DNA from: Chromatium okenii
GTDB lineage: Bacteria; Pseudomonadota; Gammaproteobacteria; Chromatiales; Chromatiaceae
Direction: 5' to 3'
Assembly: GCF_002958735.1 (NCBI RefSeq)
Contig: NZ_PPGH01000035.1
Location: forward strand, 522,001-586,000
DNA length: 64,000 nucleotides
Made by a program: the position numbers and the translations under genes. A model generated the notes under the pieces. The model saw nothing but the letters and a program-made list of their open reading frames with translations, searched no databases and had not been told where the DNA came from. Positions 17,633 through 26,218 of the stretch are shown piece after piece (position 1 is the first letter of the stretch; every line of letters begins with the position of its first letter).

Positions 17633-19360
17633 ATGCTCGCCAAACTAACTCCATCGCTTCACGACACGGACATCGAGCTGCCGACCACGCCGGAGCAGCA
17701 GATCGTGGCGGCGCTGCTGGCGCAGAGCAAATTGACGCCCGGCGATTTAGCGCGAGCGCGGCGACTCGCAGATGACGGCGGTGACGAATTGCTGCCGATG
17801 TTGCTGCGCCTTGGGTTGATTGCCGAGCGCGATATGGCGCGGCAAATGGCCGAGGTGCTGGCGCTGCCGTTGGTGGAAGCAGCAGCATTTCCGACCGAAC
17901 CGGTGCGCGAGGAGCAGTTAACGCTGCGTTTTCTGAAAGATTCCAAAGTGTTACCGCTGGTGCTCACCGATAATGCGCTGACACTGGCGCTGGCCAATCC
18001 GCTGGACAATTTCGTGCTGGCGGCAGTGGCGATGGCGACGGAAAAAACAGTGCACGCCGCAGTTGGGTTGCCGTCAGAAATTGAGGCAGCAATTGCGCGT
18101 TTGTACGAAGCGCCAGCCGCTGCGCCCGCGCATTCCGAGGCGGATTTCGGCGATTTCGATGAAGAAGATATTGAGCATTTGAAGGATTTGGCCAGCGAAG
18201 CGCCGGTCATTCGCATGGTTAACCAATTGATTCAAAAGGCGGTGGAATCGCGGGCGTCGGATATTCACATCGAACCATTTGCGGATGTGTTGAAAGTGCG
18301 TTATCGCGTGGACGGCATTCTGAAAGAAGTGGACGCGCCCCCAGCGCGTTCGACGGCCGCGATCATTTCGCGCATCAAAATCATGGCCAAACTCAACATT
18401 GCCGAGCGTCGGCTGCCGCAGGATGGGCGGATTCCGATTCGCATTCAGGGGCGCGAGCTGGATTTGCGGGTGTCCACCGTGCCGACGATGTTCGGTGAAA
18501 GCGTGGTGTTGCGGCTGCTCGATAAAGAAAGTGTGCGGTTTGATCTGGACGCGCTGGGTTTTGACGGTGCGCCGCGTGAACGGTTGCACCGCATTTTGGA
18601 GCAGCCGTATGGAATTTTGCTGGTGACTGGGCCGACCGGCTCGGGCAAAAGTACGACGCTGTATACCGCGCTCAGTCGCCTCAACACTGAGGGACGCAAA
18701 ATCATCACGGTGGAAGACCCAGTCGAATATCAGTTGCCGGGGATTAATCAGATTCAGGTCAAGGCCGCGATTGGCATGACGTTTTCTGGGGCGCTGCGGG
18801 CGATTGTGCGGCAAGACCCAGACATCATCATGGTCGGCGAAATGCGCGATGTGGAAACGGCGCGAATTGCGGTGCAGTCGGCGCTGACCGGTCACGTCGT
18901 GTTATCGACGTTGCATACCAACGACGCTGCCAGCGGCGTGACGCGGTTGCTGGATATGGGTGTTGAAGATTATTTGCTGACTTCAACCATCAACGGAATT
19001 TTGGCGCAGCGATTGGTGCGGCGGTTGTGTCCGCAGTGTCGGCAGGCATATCGGGCGCTGCCGGAACTAGCGGAACGTTTCGCACACATGGCGGGCGTGA
19101 GCGGCGCAGTCGATTTGCATCGCGCCAGCGGCTGTGAAGCCTGTAATGACAGCGGCTATCGCGGGCGCTTGGTTATTACTGAAGTATTATTGATGACCGA
19201 TCAGATTCGTAAAGCGGTGCTGGCACATGCGACCGCTACCGAAATTCGCCGGATTGCAGTTAGTGAAGGAATGGAAACCATGTATCAGGACGGACTGCGC
19301 AAGGCGCTGGATGGGCGCACGACGATTGAGGAAGTGATGCGCGTGGCTGAAGATAATTGA
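17633..19360 (+). CDS. gspE: Type II secretion ATPase GspE
   Basis: 575 residues. N1E-type domain ~30-150, then the secretion ATPase core: Walker A GPTGSGKST at 333-341, Asp box EDPVEYQLPGINQ, Walker B IIMVGEMRD, His box GHVVLSTLHTNDA, and a zinc site CPQC...CEAC near the C-terminus. It is a cytoplasmic hexamer that powers pseudopilus assembly. PilB is the main alternative; the SEAPVIRMVNQLIQKAVESRASDIHIEP block and the length favour GspE. It stands alone, without gspF-N genes. A type II system would be a plausible export route for the 8601 protease. A terminator follows. Confidence 0.85.
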   Translation: MLAKLTPSLHDTDIELPTTPEQQIVAALLAQSKLTPGDLARARRLADDGGDELLPMLLRLGLIAERDMARQMAEVLALPLVEAAAFPTEPVREEQLTLRFLKDSKVLPLVLTDNALTLALANPLDNFVLAAVAMATEKTVHAAVGLPSEIEAAIARLYEAPAAAPAHSEADFGDFDEEDIEHLKDLASEAPVIRMVNQLIQKAVESRASDIHIEPFADVLKVRYRVDGILKEVDAPPARSTAAIISRIKIMAKLNIAERRLPQDGRIPIRIQGRELDLRVSTVPTMFGESVVLRLLDKESVRFDLDALGFDGAPRERLHRILEQPYGILLVTGPTGSGKSTTLYTALSRLNTEGRKIITVEDPVEYQLPGINQIQVKAAIGMTFSGALRAIVRQDPDIIMVGEMRDVETARIAVQSALTGHVVLSTLHTNDAASGVTRLLDMGVEDYLLTSTINGILAQRLVRRLCPQCRQAYRALPELAERFAHMAGVSGAVDLHRASGCEACNDSGYRGRLVITEVLLMTDQIRKAVLAHATATEIRRIAVSEGMETMYQDGLRKALDGRTTIEEVMRVAEDN

Positions 19361-19372
19361 TGAAATACGCAT

Positions 19373-19401
19373 AAAAAAACCCGTCATGTGACGGGTTTTT
19401 T
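19373..19401. terminator. Bidirectional terminator between gspE and the LH genes
   Basis: ACCCGTCA/TGACGGGT stem around a 2-nt loop, flanked by an A run and a T run. It can end gspE on the plus strand and the light-harvesting transcript on the minus strand. Confidence 0.85.
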
Positions 19402-19407
19402 ATTCGC

Positions 19408-19436
19408 AAGTGCCTAATTATAAACTAGGCACTTTT
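19408..19436 (-). ncRNA. 3' hairpin of the light-harvesting mRNA
   Basis: AAGTGCCTA (19408-19416) and TAGGCACTT (19426-19434) make a 9-bp stem, 12 bp after the alpha-subunit stop on the minus strand and before the terminator. It has no T tract on that strand. In purple bacteria such 3' hairpins stabilise LH mRNA; that role is inferred here. This is an mRNA structure rather than an independent RNA gene. Confidence 0.45.
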
Positions 19437-19447
19437 GAAAAGACTGC

Positions 19448-19690
19448 TTACTGAGCCTGAGTTGCAGGTGCAACAACAGCAGCAGGTGCAGCAACGCGAA
19501 CGGAATCTTTGAAGCCGTAGCCTGGCAGAGCCAGTGCATAGCTATGAATCATCCACATCTGAACGAACAGAATGCCGAAGAAAGGAACCATCCAAGTGGC
19601 TGGATTGATAACAGTCCAGATTTTCCAATCTTCTTCAGGATGGTTAGGTGCAGCAATAGACGGATCGGCTAACATAACTGGAACTTGCAT
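19448..19690 (-). CDS. pucA: Light-harvesting antenna alpha subunit (LH2-like)
   Basis: An 80-residue antenna polypeptide. After a polar N-terminus, WKIWTVINPATW leads into a single membrane helix (MVPFFGILFVQMWMIHSYALAL). The His in MIHSYAL is the expected bacteriochlorophyll ligand. The C-terminal ~20 residues are an unusual Ala/Val/Pro-rich tail (VRVAAPAAVVAPATQAQ), making it longer than common alpha chains. It lies 33 bp behind the beta gene with a strong ribosome site (AAGGAG). No reaction-centre genes are nearby, and NPATW with a free-standing BA pair suggests LH2 rather than LH1. The LH1/LH2 choice is uncertain. Confidence 0.85.
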   Translation of the reverse strand: MQVPVMLADPSIAAPNHPEEDWKIWTVINPATWMVPFFGILFVQMWMIHSYALALPGYGFKDSVRVAAPAAVVAPATQAQ

Positions 19691-19718
19691 TGAATATCTC
19701 CTTAAATCAAAAAAAAGG

Positions 19719-19731
19719 GGTTCTTAGAACC
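19719..19731 (-). promoter_or_regulatory. Small intercistronic hairpin with T tract between LH beta and alpha
   Basis: GGTTC-TAA-GAACC overlaps the beta stop codon and, on the minus strand, is followed by CC and a T8 run. The 5-bp stem resembles a weak terminator or processing site that could set the beta:alpha transcript ratio. The evidence is only structural. Confidence 0.35.
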
Positions 19732-19858
19732 AGGGTTGATAAACCCAAGTGACCGCGTGAACAACACACGCAATCATCACCCAGCTCCAAGTACCATGCT
19801 TCCAATGCTCATGAAATTCTTTTGCTTGCGCGTCGGTCAAACCTGACAGATTAGCCAT
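19724..19858 (-). CDS. pucB: Light-harvesting antenna beta subunit (LH2-like)
   Basis: A 44-residue protein: MANLSGLTDAQAKEFHEH, then HWKHGTWSWVMIACVVHAVT, ending WVYQPWF. SGLT..QAKEFH and a membrane helix with a central His followed by W-x-Y-Q-P-W are the signature of antenna beta chains. The helix His should ligate B850-type bacteriochlorophyll, and the N-terminal His residues lie at the membrane edge. A GGAGA ribosome site precedes the ATG. It is the first gene of the beta-alpha operon, under the promoter with two CrtJ/PpsR-type motifs. Confidence 0.88.
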   Translation of the reverse strand: MANLSGLTDAQAKEFHEHWKHGTWSWVMIACVVHAVTWVYQPWF

Positions 19859-19949
19859 GAAGATGTCTCCAACGAAGAGTGAGTAGCCTTAGTTCGGCTT
19901 GTGTAGGCCCGCTAACAACTTTTCGTTACGTTGTCTGCGATACCGTGAG

Positions 19950-19993
19950 TGTTAGTTTAGCCTGACACAGACCAGTGTCAAGGTTTATTTACA
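19950..19993 (-). promoter_or_regulatory. LH promoter overlapped by two CrtJ/PpsR-type TGT-N12-ACA sites
   Basis: Two perfect TGT-N12-ACA motifs lie at 19950-19967 and 19976-19993, separated by 8 bp. Both extend to GTGT-N12-ACAC. On the minus strand a consensus -35 TTGACA (19981-19976) lies inside the upstream site, and a -10-like TAAACT (19959-19954) inside the other with a 16-bp spacer. CrtJ/PpsR is known to bind such motifs, cooperatively when the pair is 8 bp apart, and to repress photosynthesis genes in air. Transcription would start near 19947, leaving a ~88-nt leader before the beta gene. Confidence 0.75.
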
Positions 19994-20061
19994 CCACAAT
20001 TGCAGAAATTGTTTGAACCACGTCCACTGCACGTTTTGTCAACGCTTACAACTTGAATTCT

Positions 20062-20861
20062 ATGAATAATCAGGACAACTTAACGCGCCCGCTGGTGCTC
20101 TGTCTCGGCGGTCACGATCCCAGTGGCGGGGCGGGAATCCTCGCTGATGCCGAAGCCGTCGCTGCTGCCGGAGCATTTGCCGTCACAGTGATTACCGCAT
20201 TGACCGAGCAGAACACCTGCGGACTGCGCCAGCTCCATCCGCAACCTCCCGCGCAGATCGCCGCACATTGTCGAACTCTGATGGCGGATCAAGCGCCAGC
20301 CGTGCTCAAAATTGGCTTGATTGGCAGCGCGTTGATCGCCGAAACCATTGGCGAACTGTGCGCCGCGCATCCGACGCTGCCGGTGATTCTCGATCCAGTG
20401 CTGGCGACTGGCGCAGGACAAACAGTCGCAGATGCAGCGTTGTTGCAGCAGTTGCGCGAGCGACTGATTCCGCGCTGCCTGCTCATCACGCCCAATCTAC
20501 CGGAAGCGCAAATGCTGACTGGTGCGCAACTGCCGGATGATTGTGCCGCGCAACTGCTGGCGCTGGGGACGCGCTGGGTACTCATTACTGGAACGCACGA
20601 CGACACGGCGCAAGTCACCAATCGGCTGTACGGCGCAGATGGAACGCGCCAGCACTGGGATTGGCCGCGTTTGCCCGGTGAATATCACGGTTCCGGTTGC
20701 ACCCTGACTAGCGCGATTGCTGGGCGCTTGGCAATGGAATGCCGCTGCTTGATGCAGTGGCGCAGGCGCAGCAGTTCACTTGGCACAGTTTGCGGCGAGC
20801 ATTTCGCACCGGGCGCTGTCAATTGACACCGAACCGTTCACCACTGGAATTTTCGCAATGA
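20062..20861 (+). CDS. thiD: Hydroxymethylpyrimidine/phosphomethylpyrimidine kinase, frameshift near 3' end
   Basis: Thiamine pyrimidine-branch kinase making HMP-PP. GGHDPSGGAGILADAEAVAAAGAF, VILDPVLATGAG, LITPNLPEAQMLTG and EYHGSGCTLTSAIAG are family motifs. After LAM (near 20733) the frame as written turns into arginine-rich nonsense ending at 20826. Adding one G in the GGAATG stretch restores GMPLLDAVAQAQQFTW and runs to a TGA at 20859-20861. That stop overlaps the thiE ATG as ATGA, which strongly supports the correction (~266 residues). Start ATG 20062 is chosen over TTG 20053. No thiamine riboswitch is seen upstream. Confidence 0.88.
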
Positions 20862-21493
20862 CCGCACCGCTTACCGGTTTATATGCTATCATTTCGGATG
20901 CAGCGCCCAACGTCGCCGCACTGGTTGCCCAAGTCGCGGCTGCCATCGACGGCGGAGCGCGGTTGATTCAATACCGCGATAAATGCGCCAGCACGGTTGA
21001 ACGCCACGCTCGCGCTATAGCACTGTTAGCGCACTGTCGAGCGGCGAACATTCCGTTAATTATCAACGATGATGTGGCGCTGGCGCTCGCCATTGGCGCA
21101 GACGGCGTTCACCTCGGACGCGATGACGCTGATTTGCAGCTGGCGCGAGCACAACTCGGCAGCACTGCGATCATCGGCGTGTCTTGTTACAACGATTTCG
21201 CGCTGGCGGAAACGGCGACGGCAGCGGGCGCGAGCTACGTCGCGTTTGGCAGCTTTTTCCCCTCGACAACCAAACCTCACGCGGTGCGAGCCGATCCAGC
21301 GTTACTCACGGCAGCGCGGCGCCAGCTTGCCGTGCCCTGCGTTGCGATTGGTGGAATCACGCCGCAAAATGGCAGCACATTGATTGCAGCGGGAGCGCAG
21401 ATGCTCGCGGTCGTGACTGGCGTATTTGATCAGCCCGATATTGCTGCCGCTGCCCGTTCCTATTCCCATTTGTTTATCAAGGAGTTGATCTGA
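20858..21493 (+). CDS. thiE: Thiamine phosphate synthase
   Basis: A 211-residue TIM-barrel enzyme that joins HMP-PP and thiazole phosphate. Motifs: QYRDKCAS (pyrophosphate binding), LIINDDVALALAIGADGVHLGRDD, IIGVSCYND, YVAFGSFFPSTTKP and VAIGGITPQN. Start ATG 20858 is chosen because it begins the conserved MTAPLTGLYAIISD segment and overlaps the corrected thiD stop; the longer upstream extension is thiD sequence in another frame. Its stop is immediately followed by hemL. Confidence 0.92.
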   Translation: MTAPLTGLYAIISDAAPNVAALVAQVAAAIDGGARLIQYRDKCASTVERHARAIALLAHCRAANIPLIINDDVALALAIGADGVHLGRDDADLQLARAQLGSTAIIGVSCYNDFALAETATAAGASYVAFGSFFPSTTKPHAVRADPALLTAARRQLAVPCVAIGGITPQNGSTLIAAGAQMLAVVTGVFDQPDIAAAARSYSHLFIKELI

Positions 21494-22780
21494 ATGAGCC
21501 GTTCCCATGACCTGTTCACCGCCGCCCAACGTCACATTCCCGGCGGCGTTAATTCGCCGGTGCGGGCGTTTCGCGGCGTCGGTGGCGACCCAGTATTTTT
21601 TGAACGCGCTGCCGGAGCCTATGCCTTTGATGCGGACGGCAAGCGTTATGTCGATTATGTCGGTTCGTGGGGACCGATGATTCTCGGTCACGCCCATCCC
21701 GAAGTGCTCGCTGCCGTGCGCAATCAGCTTGATAAAGGACTGTCATTTGGTGCGCCGACCGAGCAAGAAACCACGATGGCCGACAAGGTCTGTGCGCTGG
21801 TTCCGAGCATGGATTTGGTGCGCATGGTCAGTTCCGGCACTGAGGCGACGATGAGCGCGTTGCGGCTGGCGCGGGGCTACACCGGACGCGACAAGATCGT
21901 CAAATTCGAGGGCTGTTATCACGGTCACGCCGATTCGCTGCTGGTGAAAGCCGGTTCGGGCGCGTTGACGCTGGGCGAACCCAGTTCACCGGGCGTTCCC
22001 GCTGCGCTGGCTGAATTGACGATTACTTTGCGTTACAACGATTTAGCGCAGGTGCGCGAGACTTTTGCCGCCATCGGTTCCGAAATCGCCTGCATCATCG
22101 TCGAACCGGTCGCCGGCAACATGAATTGCATTCCACCCGTGCCGGGCTTTTTGGAAGGGTTGCGCGAAGTCTGCGATCAATCCGGCGCAGTGCTGATTTT
22201 TGACGAAGTGATGACGGGGTTTCGCGTGGCGCTGGGCTGTGCGCAGGGGCATTACGGCATCACGCCCGATCTGACGGCGCTCGGCAAGGTCATCGGCGGC
22301 GGAATGCCGGTCGGCGCGTTCGGCGGCAAGCGCGAAATTATGTCGAAAATTTCGCCACTTGGGCCGGTGTATCAAGCTGGCACGTTGTCGGGAAATCCGA
22401 TTGCGATGGCCGCTGGGTTGAAAACGTTGGAATTGATTTCTGCGCCGGGCTTTTATGACCAATTGACTGCAACCACGACCGCGCTGCTCGCTGGTCTGCA
22501 AGTTCGCGCTGATGCAGCCGGCATTCCGTTCAGCACCAATCAGGTCGGCGGCATGTTTGGATTGTTTTTCACCAGCGAAAAAGTGACGAATTACGAGCAG
22601 GCAACCGCTTGCAATCAAGAGCAATTTAAGGCGTTTTTCCACGGAATGCTGGAGCGCGGCGTGTATTTGGCGCCCTCGGCATTTGAAGCGGGATTTGTGT
22701 CGATCATGCACGGCGAGGCTGAAATTCAGACCACACTCGATGCAGCAGCGGCGACCTTTGCGGCAATGACTGCGGGTTAA
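21494..22780 (+). CDS. hemL: Glutamate-1-semialdehyde 2,1-aminomutase
   Basis: PLP enzyme of the C5 pathway, giving 5-aminolevulinate for haem and bacteriochlorophyll. 428 residues, the normal size. [28 protein letters not shown] and the PLP lysine at residue 265 in [18 protein letters not shown] are all present. It directly abuts thiE (0 bp), so thiamine and tetrapyrrole genes share a transcript, and it ends at a strong terminator. With hemC and hemD at 57648-59333 it forms part of the tetrapyrrole supply. Confidence 0.96.
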   Translation: MSRSHDLFTAAQRHIPGGVNSPVRAFRGVGGDPVFFERAAGAYAFDADGKRYVDYVGSWGPMILGHAHPEVLAAVRNQLDKGLSFGAPTEQETTMADKVCALVPSMDLVRMVSSGTEATMSALRLARGYTGRDKIVKFEGCYHGHADSLLVKAGSGALTLGEPSSPGVPAALAELTITLRYNDLAQVRETFAAIGSEIACIIVEPVAGNMNCIPPVPGFLEGLREVCDQSGAVLIFDEVMTGFRVALGCAQGHYGITPDLTALGKVIGGGMPVGAFGGKREIMSKISPLGPVYQAGTLSGNPIAMAAGLKTLELISAPGFYDQLTATTTALLAGLQVRADAAGIPFSTNQVGGMFGLFFTSEKVTNYEQATACNQEQFKAFFHGMLERGVYLAPSAFEAGFVSIMHGEAEIQTTLDAAAATFAAMTAG

Positions 22781-22804
22781 TAATAAATCGGTGATTGAAT
22801 AAAA

Positions 22805-22839
22805 CCGCCGCATTTCACAATAAAATGCGGCGGCTTTTT
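22805..22839. terminator. Terminator between convergent hemL and dsbA
   Basis: GCCGCCGCATTTTAT-type stem: CCGCCGCATTT pairs with AAATGCGGCGG around a short loop, followed by CTTTTTA. It lies 25 bp after hemL and just before the dsbA stop on the other strand. Confidence 0.9.
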
Positions 22840-22843
22840 ATTG

Positions 22844-23491
22844 CTATTTAATGCCATCCAGCCGCGCTTTGGCAATTAAACCATCGGCAATAGTTAATAA
22901 ATCTGCCTGCGTTTTTGCGTCATTTCCCAACACGAAATAACGTCCCGCCACCACCAGCGTTGGCACTGCATCAATTTGATAACGACTCACCAACTGCTCG
23001 CTGCGACTCAGTTTGGTTTGAATATCAAAAGACTCAAACGCTGCGGTAAAAGCGTCAACATCTAAACCCTGTTTACCGACCCATTCGCTAATGGCATCAG
23101 TCGTGAATAATTTCAACCGTTGTTTATGCAGCGCATCGAATACGGCTTGATCGAAGCGTTCCAAATCGCTGCTACTTTCCAACGTGAAATAAAGTTTAGA
23201 TAAACCTGCCCAAGCTGCGCGTCCAAACGTCACGGGAATGCGCCGAAATGCCACATCAGCCGGCAATTGTTTTGCCCAAGGCGTAATCAATTGATTGAGA
23301 TCGCTACAATGCGGACAAGCATACGCAAAGAATTCCAGTACTTCAATTTTTCCAAATGTATCCGTCGGTTGCGGTGGTTCAATCCGCCGCCAATCGCGTC
23401 CCTCGATTAAATCAGCAAATGCTGGCGTAAATAGCGACGCACCTAAAAAACCCAACATCATTTGATTGAAATGGCGCCGGCTGATAAACAT
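22844..23491 (-). CDS. dsbA: Thiol:disulfide interchange protein DsbA with twin-arginine-like leader
   Basis: 215 residues. A thioredoxin fold with active site CPHC (FFAYACPHCSDL), inserted helical domain and cis-Pro loop AVPTLVV; it oxidises cysteine pairs in exported proteins. The leader starts MFISRRHFNQMMLGFLGASL, where SRRHF resembles a Tat motif. Most DsbA proteins use Sec/SRP, so this is either unusual routing or coincidence. It lies 39 bp behind the TPR-methyltransferase gene on the same strand. The upstream secreted protein in that run has four cysteines. Confidence 0.88.
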   Translation of the reverse strand: MFISRRHFNQMMLGFLGASLFTPAFADLIEGRDWRRIEPPQPTDTFGKIEVLEFFAYACPHCSDLNQLITPWAKQLPADVAFRRIPVTFGRAAWAGLSKLYFTLESSSDLERFDQAVFDALHKQRLKLFTTDAISEWVGKQGLDVDAFTAAFESFDIQTKLSRSEQLVSRYQIDAVPTLVVAGRYFVLGNDAKTQADLLTIADGLIAKARLDGIK

Positions 23492-23530
23492 TCAAAACCT
23501 CCACAAATTAAGTATTAAAATAAACCGTGA

Positions 23531-25615
23531 TTATGATGCTTTTTGCATCCAAAATTGGTACATGTTCGCAAAAGTACTTGGATGTTCTTGCTCAAATTGA
23601 TCCCAGTATTCAAGATTAGTTGCGGTTGGATCATCGGGAAAACAGTTGCAATAATCGTTAATCACTGCATGATCGATGATAAAACCTAAAAAATTGAGTT
23701 TAAGTTCGCGTAACAATTCGGCAATTTGCGGTAAAGTAAAATGATGTTCATTGACATGAAATAATAGGTCACGACAACCACTTAAACTGTGAAAATCGCG
23801 CCCTGAAATTAAATGCTGATATTCTGGAATATCGGTTTGCTTTATTAAGGCTTGTCGGCAACGACGAATATCATCGGCAGTCGCTTGATAGCCTTGTGCA
23901 GCAATAAACTCTTGCGCTTTAACCACCGAACGCCGAGCGCATTGACTATACAGACCAAGAGACATGAATCCGCCCGGGCGCAAATGCTCAAGTAAGATTT
24001 TCCAACCTAAAACTGGGTCTTCTAAATGATGTAAAACTCCCGCAGATTCGATGAGATCAAACTGCAAATCTAGTGTATTAAACTGCAAAATATCTGCCTG
24101 TGCATAGCGCAGATTAGTAATTCCTAATTCAGCGGTTTTGCGTTGCGCATAACTTAAACTGGCGAGTGAAAAATCAATGGCTAAGACCTGTGAATCAGTG
24201 AAGCGTAATGCGGTATCAATTGAATGTAAACCTGTGCCGCAACCTGCAATTAAAATATCAGCATTAGTCTGTTTTCGTAACGGATAAAATTGAACCAATG
24301 GAAACTGTTGACGTATAAACGCATCAATCGTTAATGATTGTGTCACCGCAGCAGTTTTTACCCAACGCGGATAGGGATTTTCTTCGTATTGATTTTTAAC
24401 CAGCGCCGAGATTCCTGATTCAATTGGCGTAAGCTGCGGCATGTGTCGGCGGTATTCGGCTTGCTGCTGTGGTTCGCGGAGATGTTGAATTAAAATTGCG
24501 GTGAGTGATGTCAATGATGGACGCTCAAATAAGGTCATTGCCGTAGGTAAACAATCAAGAGGATAGTAGGCTGCCAGTGTCACCACTTGTAATGCAGAAA
24601 TTGGCAATTGTTGCTCAATTGCAGTGATTAAATTTTGTTTTAATTCAGCAAGGTGTGCAGTTTCGTCATCGGTAACAGCAAATACGTATTCATTGAGATA
24701 ACATTGAATGGCGATCAATTGTAATAATTGCAACTGCGCTGGCGTTGCCGCGTTTGTTGTTAATGTTTGTAGCAACATCGAATAACGCAATAAGGTTAAC
24801 AGTTGCTCTAGTTCGACATCACAAATGGCTATCGTTTCCATCACCTGAACGAACAAAGTGTCATTCAGAATTGCGTCAATTTCTGTTGTTTCTAATAATT
24901 GTTGAAGAGATGATTGTGCTGACCAAGTGTGTTGACTGCGCTGAATTGCATCACGGATGATTGGGTTGAATTTTATAAAATCGTTACAGATATTTGTCAA
25001 TTCATCAGGACGACACCAGCCTTCTGTGATCGCCTGTAAAAGCAACTGCCGAACCGATGGATCGTCGTATTGAAAATGGAGTCGTTTTAAGCAATTAACG
25101 TAGTTGATTTTGGCGCCATTAAAATCCGCTTTCAATTCAATAGCGCGGCGATGATGCGCCAGCGCCCGTACATAACCAGTCAGTGCCTCAGTAGGACGAT
25201 GCAGTGCTTTCAAAATGTTTGCTTGATCGTTGATGACAATCGCAGAATCGGGGCGCAACGCCAATGCCTGATTGAAGCAGTCTAGCGCCTCTTCAACTTG
25301 ATTCAGGTCTTGCAGCGTTTTGCCTAAACTATTAATAGATTCAGCATCATAAGGTGCAAGTTCTACTGCACGTTTGAGCACTGGCAGGGCTTCGCGTTGC
25401 CGATCACCAGCCAGCAGCAACGTTCCCAATGCTTTCCAGCTAAAGGCTGCATCGGGATAACGTTGGGTCAATTGCCGCGCCAGCGTTTCGCCTTCTGCAA
25501 ATCGTCCGGCTGTGAACAGTGCGACCAGTGCCTCCTGCTCGGCAAGTGCGGGTGTTGCGGCTGTTTGTGGTGAGCGTGAACGCGCCAAAGGTTTGATATG
25601 CTTAGTTTTGTGCAT
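23531..25615 (-). CDS. TPR-repeat protein with SAM-dependent methyltransferase domain
   Basis: 694 residues. The N-terminal ~190 residues hold several TPR units (e.g. SWKALGTLLLAGDRQREALP, NSLGKTLQDLNQVEEALDCF), followed by a helical middle region. A class I methyltransferase domain begins near 445 with the SAM loop ADILIAGCGTGLHSIDTAL, VLAIDFS and ESAGVLHHLEDPVLGWKIL. Similar fusions methylate proteins or small molecules; the substrate is unknown. It starts 9 bp after the stop of the secreted-protein gene and probably shares its transcript with dsbA. Confidence 0.82.
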   Translation of the reverse strand: MHKTKHIKPLARSRSPQTAATPALAEQEALVALFTAGRFAEGETLARQLTQRYPDAAFSWKALGTLLLAGDRQREALPVLKRAVELAPYDAESINSLGKTLQDLNQVEEALDCFNQALALRPDSAIVINDQANILKALHRPTEALTGYVRALAHHRRAIELKADFNGAKINYVNCLKRLHFQYDDPSVRQLLLQAITEGWCRPDELTNICNDFIKFNPIIRDAIQRSQHTWSAQSSLQQLLETTEIDAILNDTLFVQVMETIAICDVELEQLLTLLRYSMLLQTLTTNAATPAQLQLLQLIAIQCYLNEYVFAVTDDETAHLAELKQNLITAIEQQLPISALQVVTLAAYYPLDCLPTAMTLFERPSLTSLTAILIQHLREPQQQAEYRRHMPQLTPIESGISALVKNQYEENPYPRWVKTAAVTQSLTIDAFIRQQFPLVQFYPLRKQTNADILIAGCGTGLHSIDTALRFTDSQVLAIDFSLASLSYAQRKTAELGITNLRYAQADILQFNTLDLQFDLIESAGVLHHLEDPVLGWKILLEHLRPGGFMSLGLYSQCARRSVVKAQEFIAAQGYQATADDIRRCRQALIKQTDIPEYQHLISGRDFHSLSGCRDLLFHVNEHHFTLPQIAELLRELKLNFLGFIIDHAVINDYCNCFPDDPTATNLEYWDQFEQEHPSTFANMYQFWMQKAS

Positions 25616-25624
25616 GACGTTATC

Positions 25625-26191
25625 CTATGGTGTAACCGTCGGCGCATCCTTAACTGGCACGTAATACAGCCACGCATCTTGATCGACTTTGAGGTCAATT
25701 AAACTGGCATTGATGACATCCAAATGGACATGAATTGGCGTCCCTGCTGGAATGATGATGCCGTAGCCAGCGGGAAAACTCATGTTCGTTGTGGTGATGT
25801 TAGAGCCGATGTAAGTACTGCCGGATGTGGCGCTGTAATCGAATAGCCCCGGTCCGGCGTATTTCATGCGAAAGATGCAGCCTTGCGCGTTGCCACCGTG
25901 ACATTGATACATTTCGGTGCGGGTACTGACTTCCAAATCGGTATACAAATCAATGTCTGCTTGTTCGGCAACCACCACGCCGAGAATCGCTACCGCAGTG
26001 TCTGGAATCCACGTTCCGGCGCGATCAACGTGACAGGTTTGACCACGATGACACAGTCCAGTGGTGGCTTTGATGACTGCGGTTTGCAGCGGCTGAATGT
26101 CGGCAGCGTGACTGGTGACGACACCAGCGACACCGAGCGCCAGCGCCATCAATGAACGGACAGAAGCGGTAACTTGCGACATGGCGTGCAT
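25625..26191 (-). CDS. Secreted protein of unknown function, four cysteines
   Basis: 188 residues with a Sec signal peptide (ending VTSHA/ADIQ). The mature part is beta-rich and has two cysteine pairs, CHRGQTC and CHGGNAQGC, plausible disulfides. I do not recognise the family. The pattern MSFPAGYGIIIPAGTPIHVHLDVIN suggests a jelly-roll-like surface or periplasmic domain, but this is a guess. It is first in a run with the TPR-methyltransferase and dsbA, so disulfide formation by that DsbA is possible. Confidence 0.6.
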   Translation of the reverse strand: MHAMSQVTASVRSLMALALGVAGVVTSHAADIQPLQTAVIKATTGLCHRGQTCHVDRAGTWIPDTAVAILGVVVAEQADIDLYTDLEVSTRTEMYQCHGGNAQGCIFRMKYAGPGLFDYSATSGSTYIGSNITTTNMSFPAGYGIIIPAGTPIHVHLDVINASLIDLKVDQDAWLYYVPVKDAPTVTP

Positions 26192-26218
26192 GAAAAATCC
26201 TAATTTTAAGCAATGAAA

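Noticed and set aside
19994..20061. Thiamine riboswitch upstream of thiD
   Set aside because: No thi-box elements such as CTGAGA are present in the short gap before thiD.
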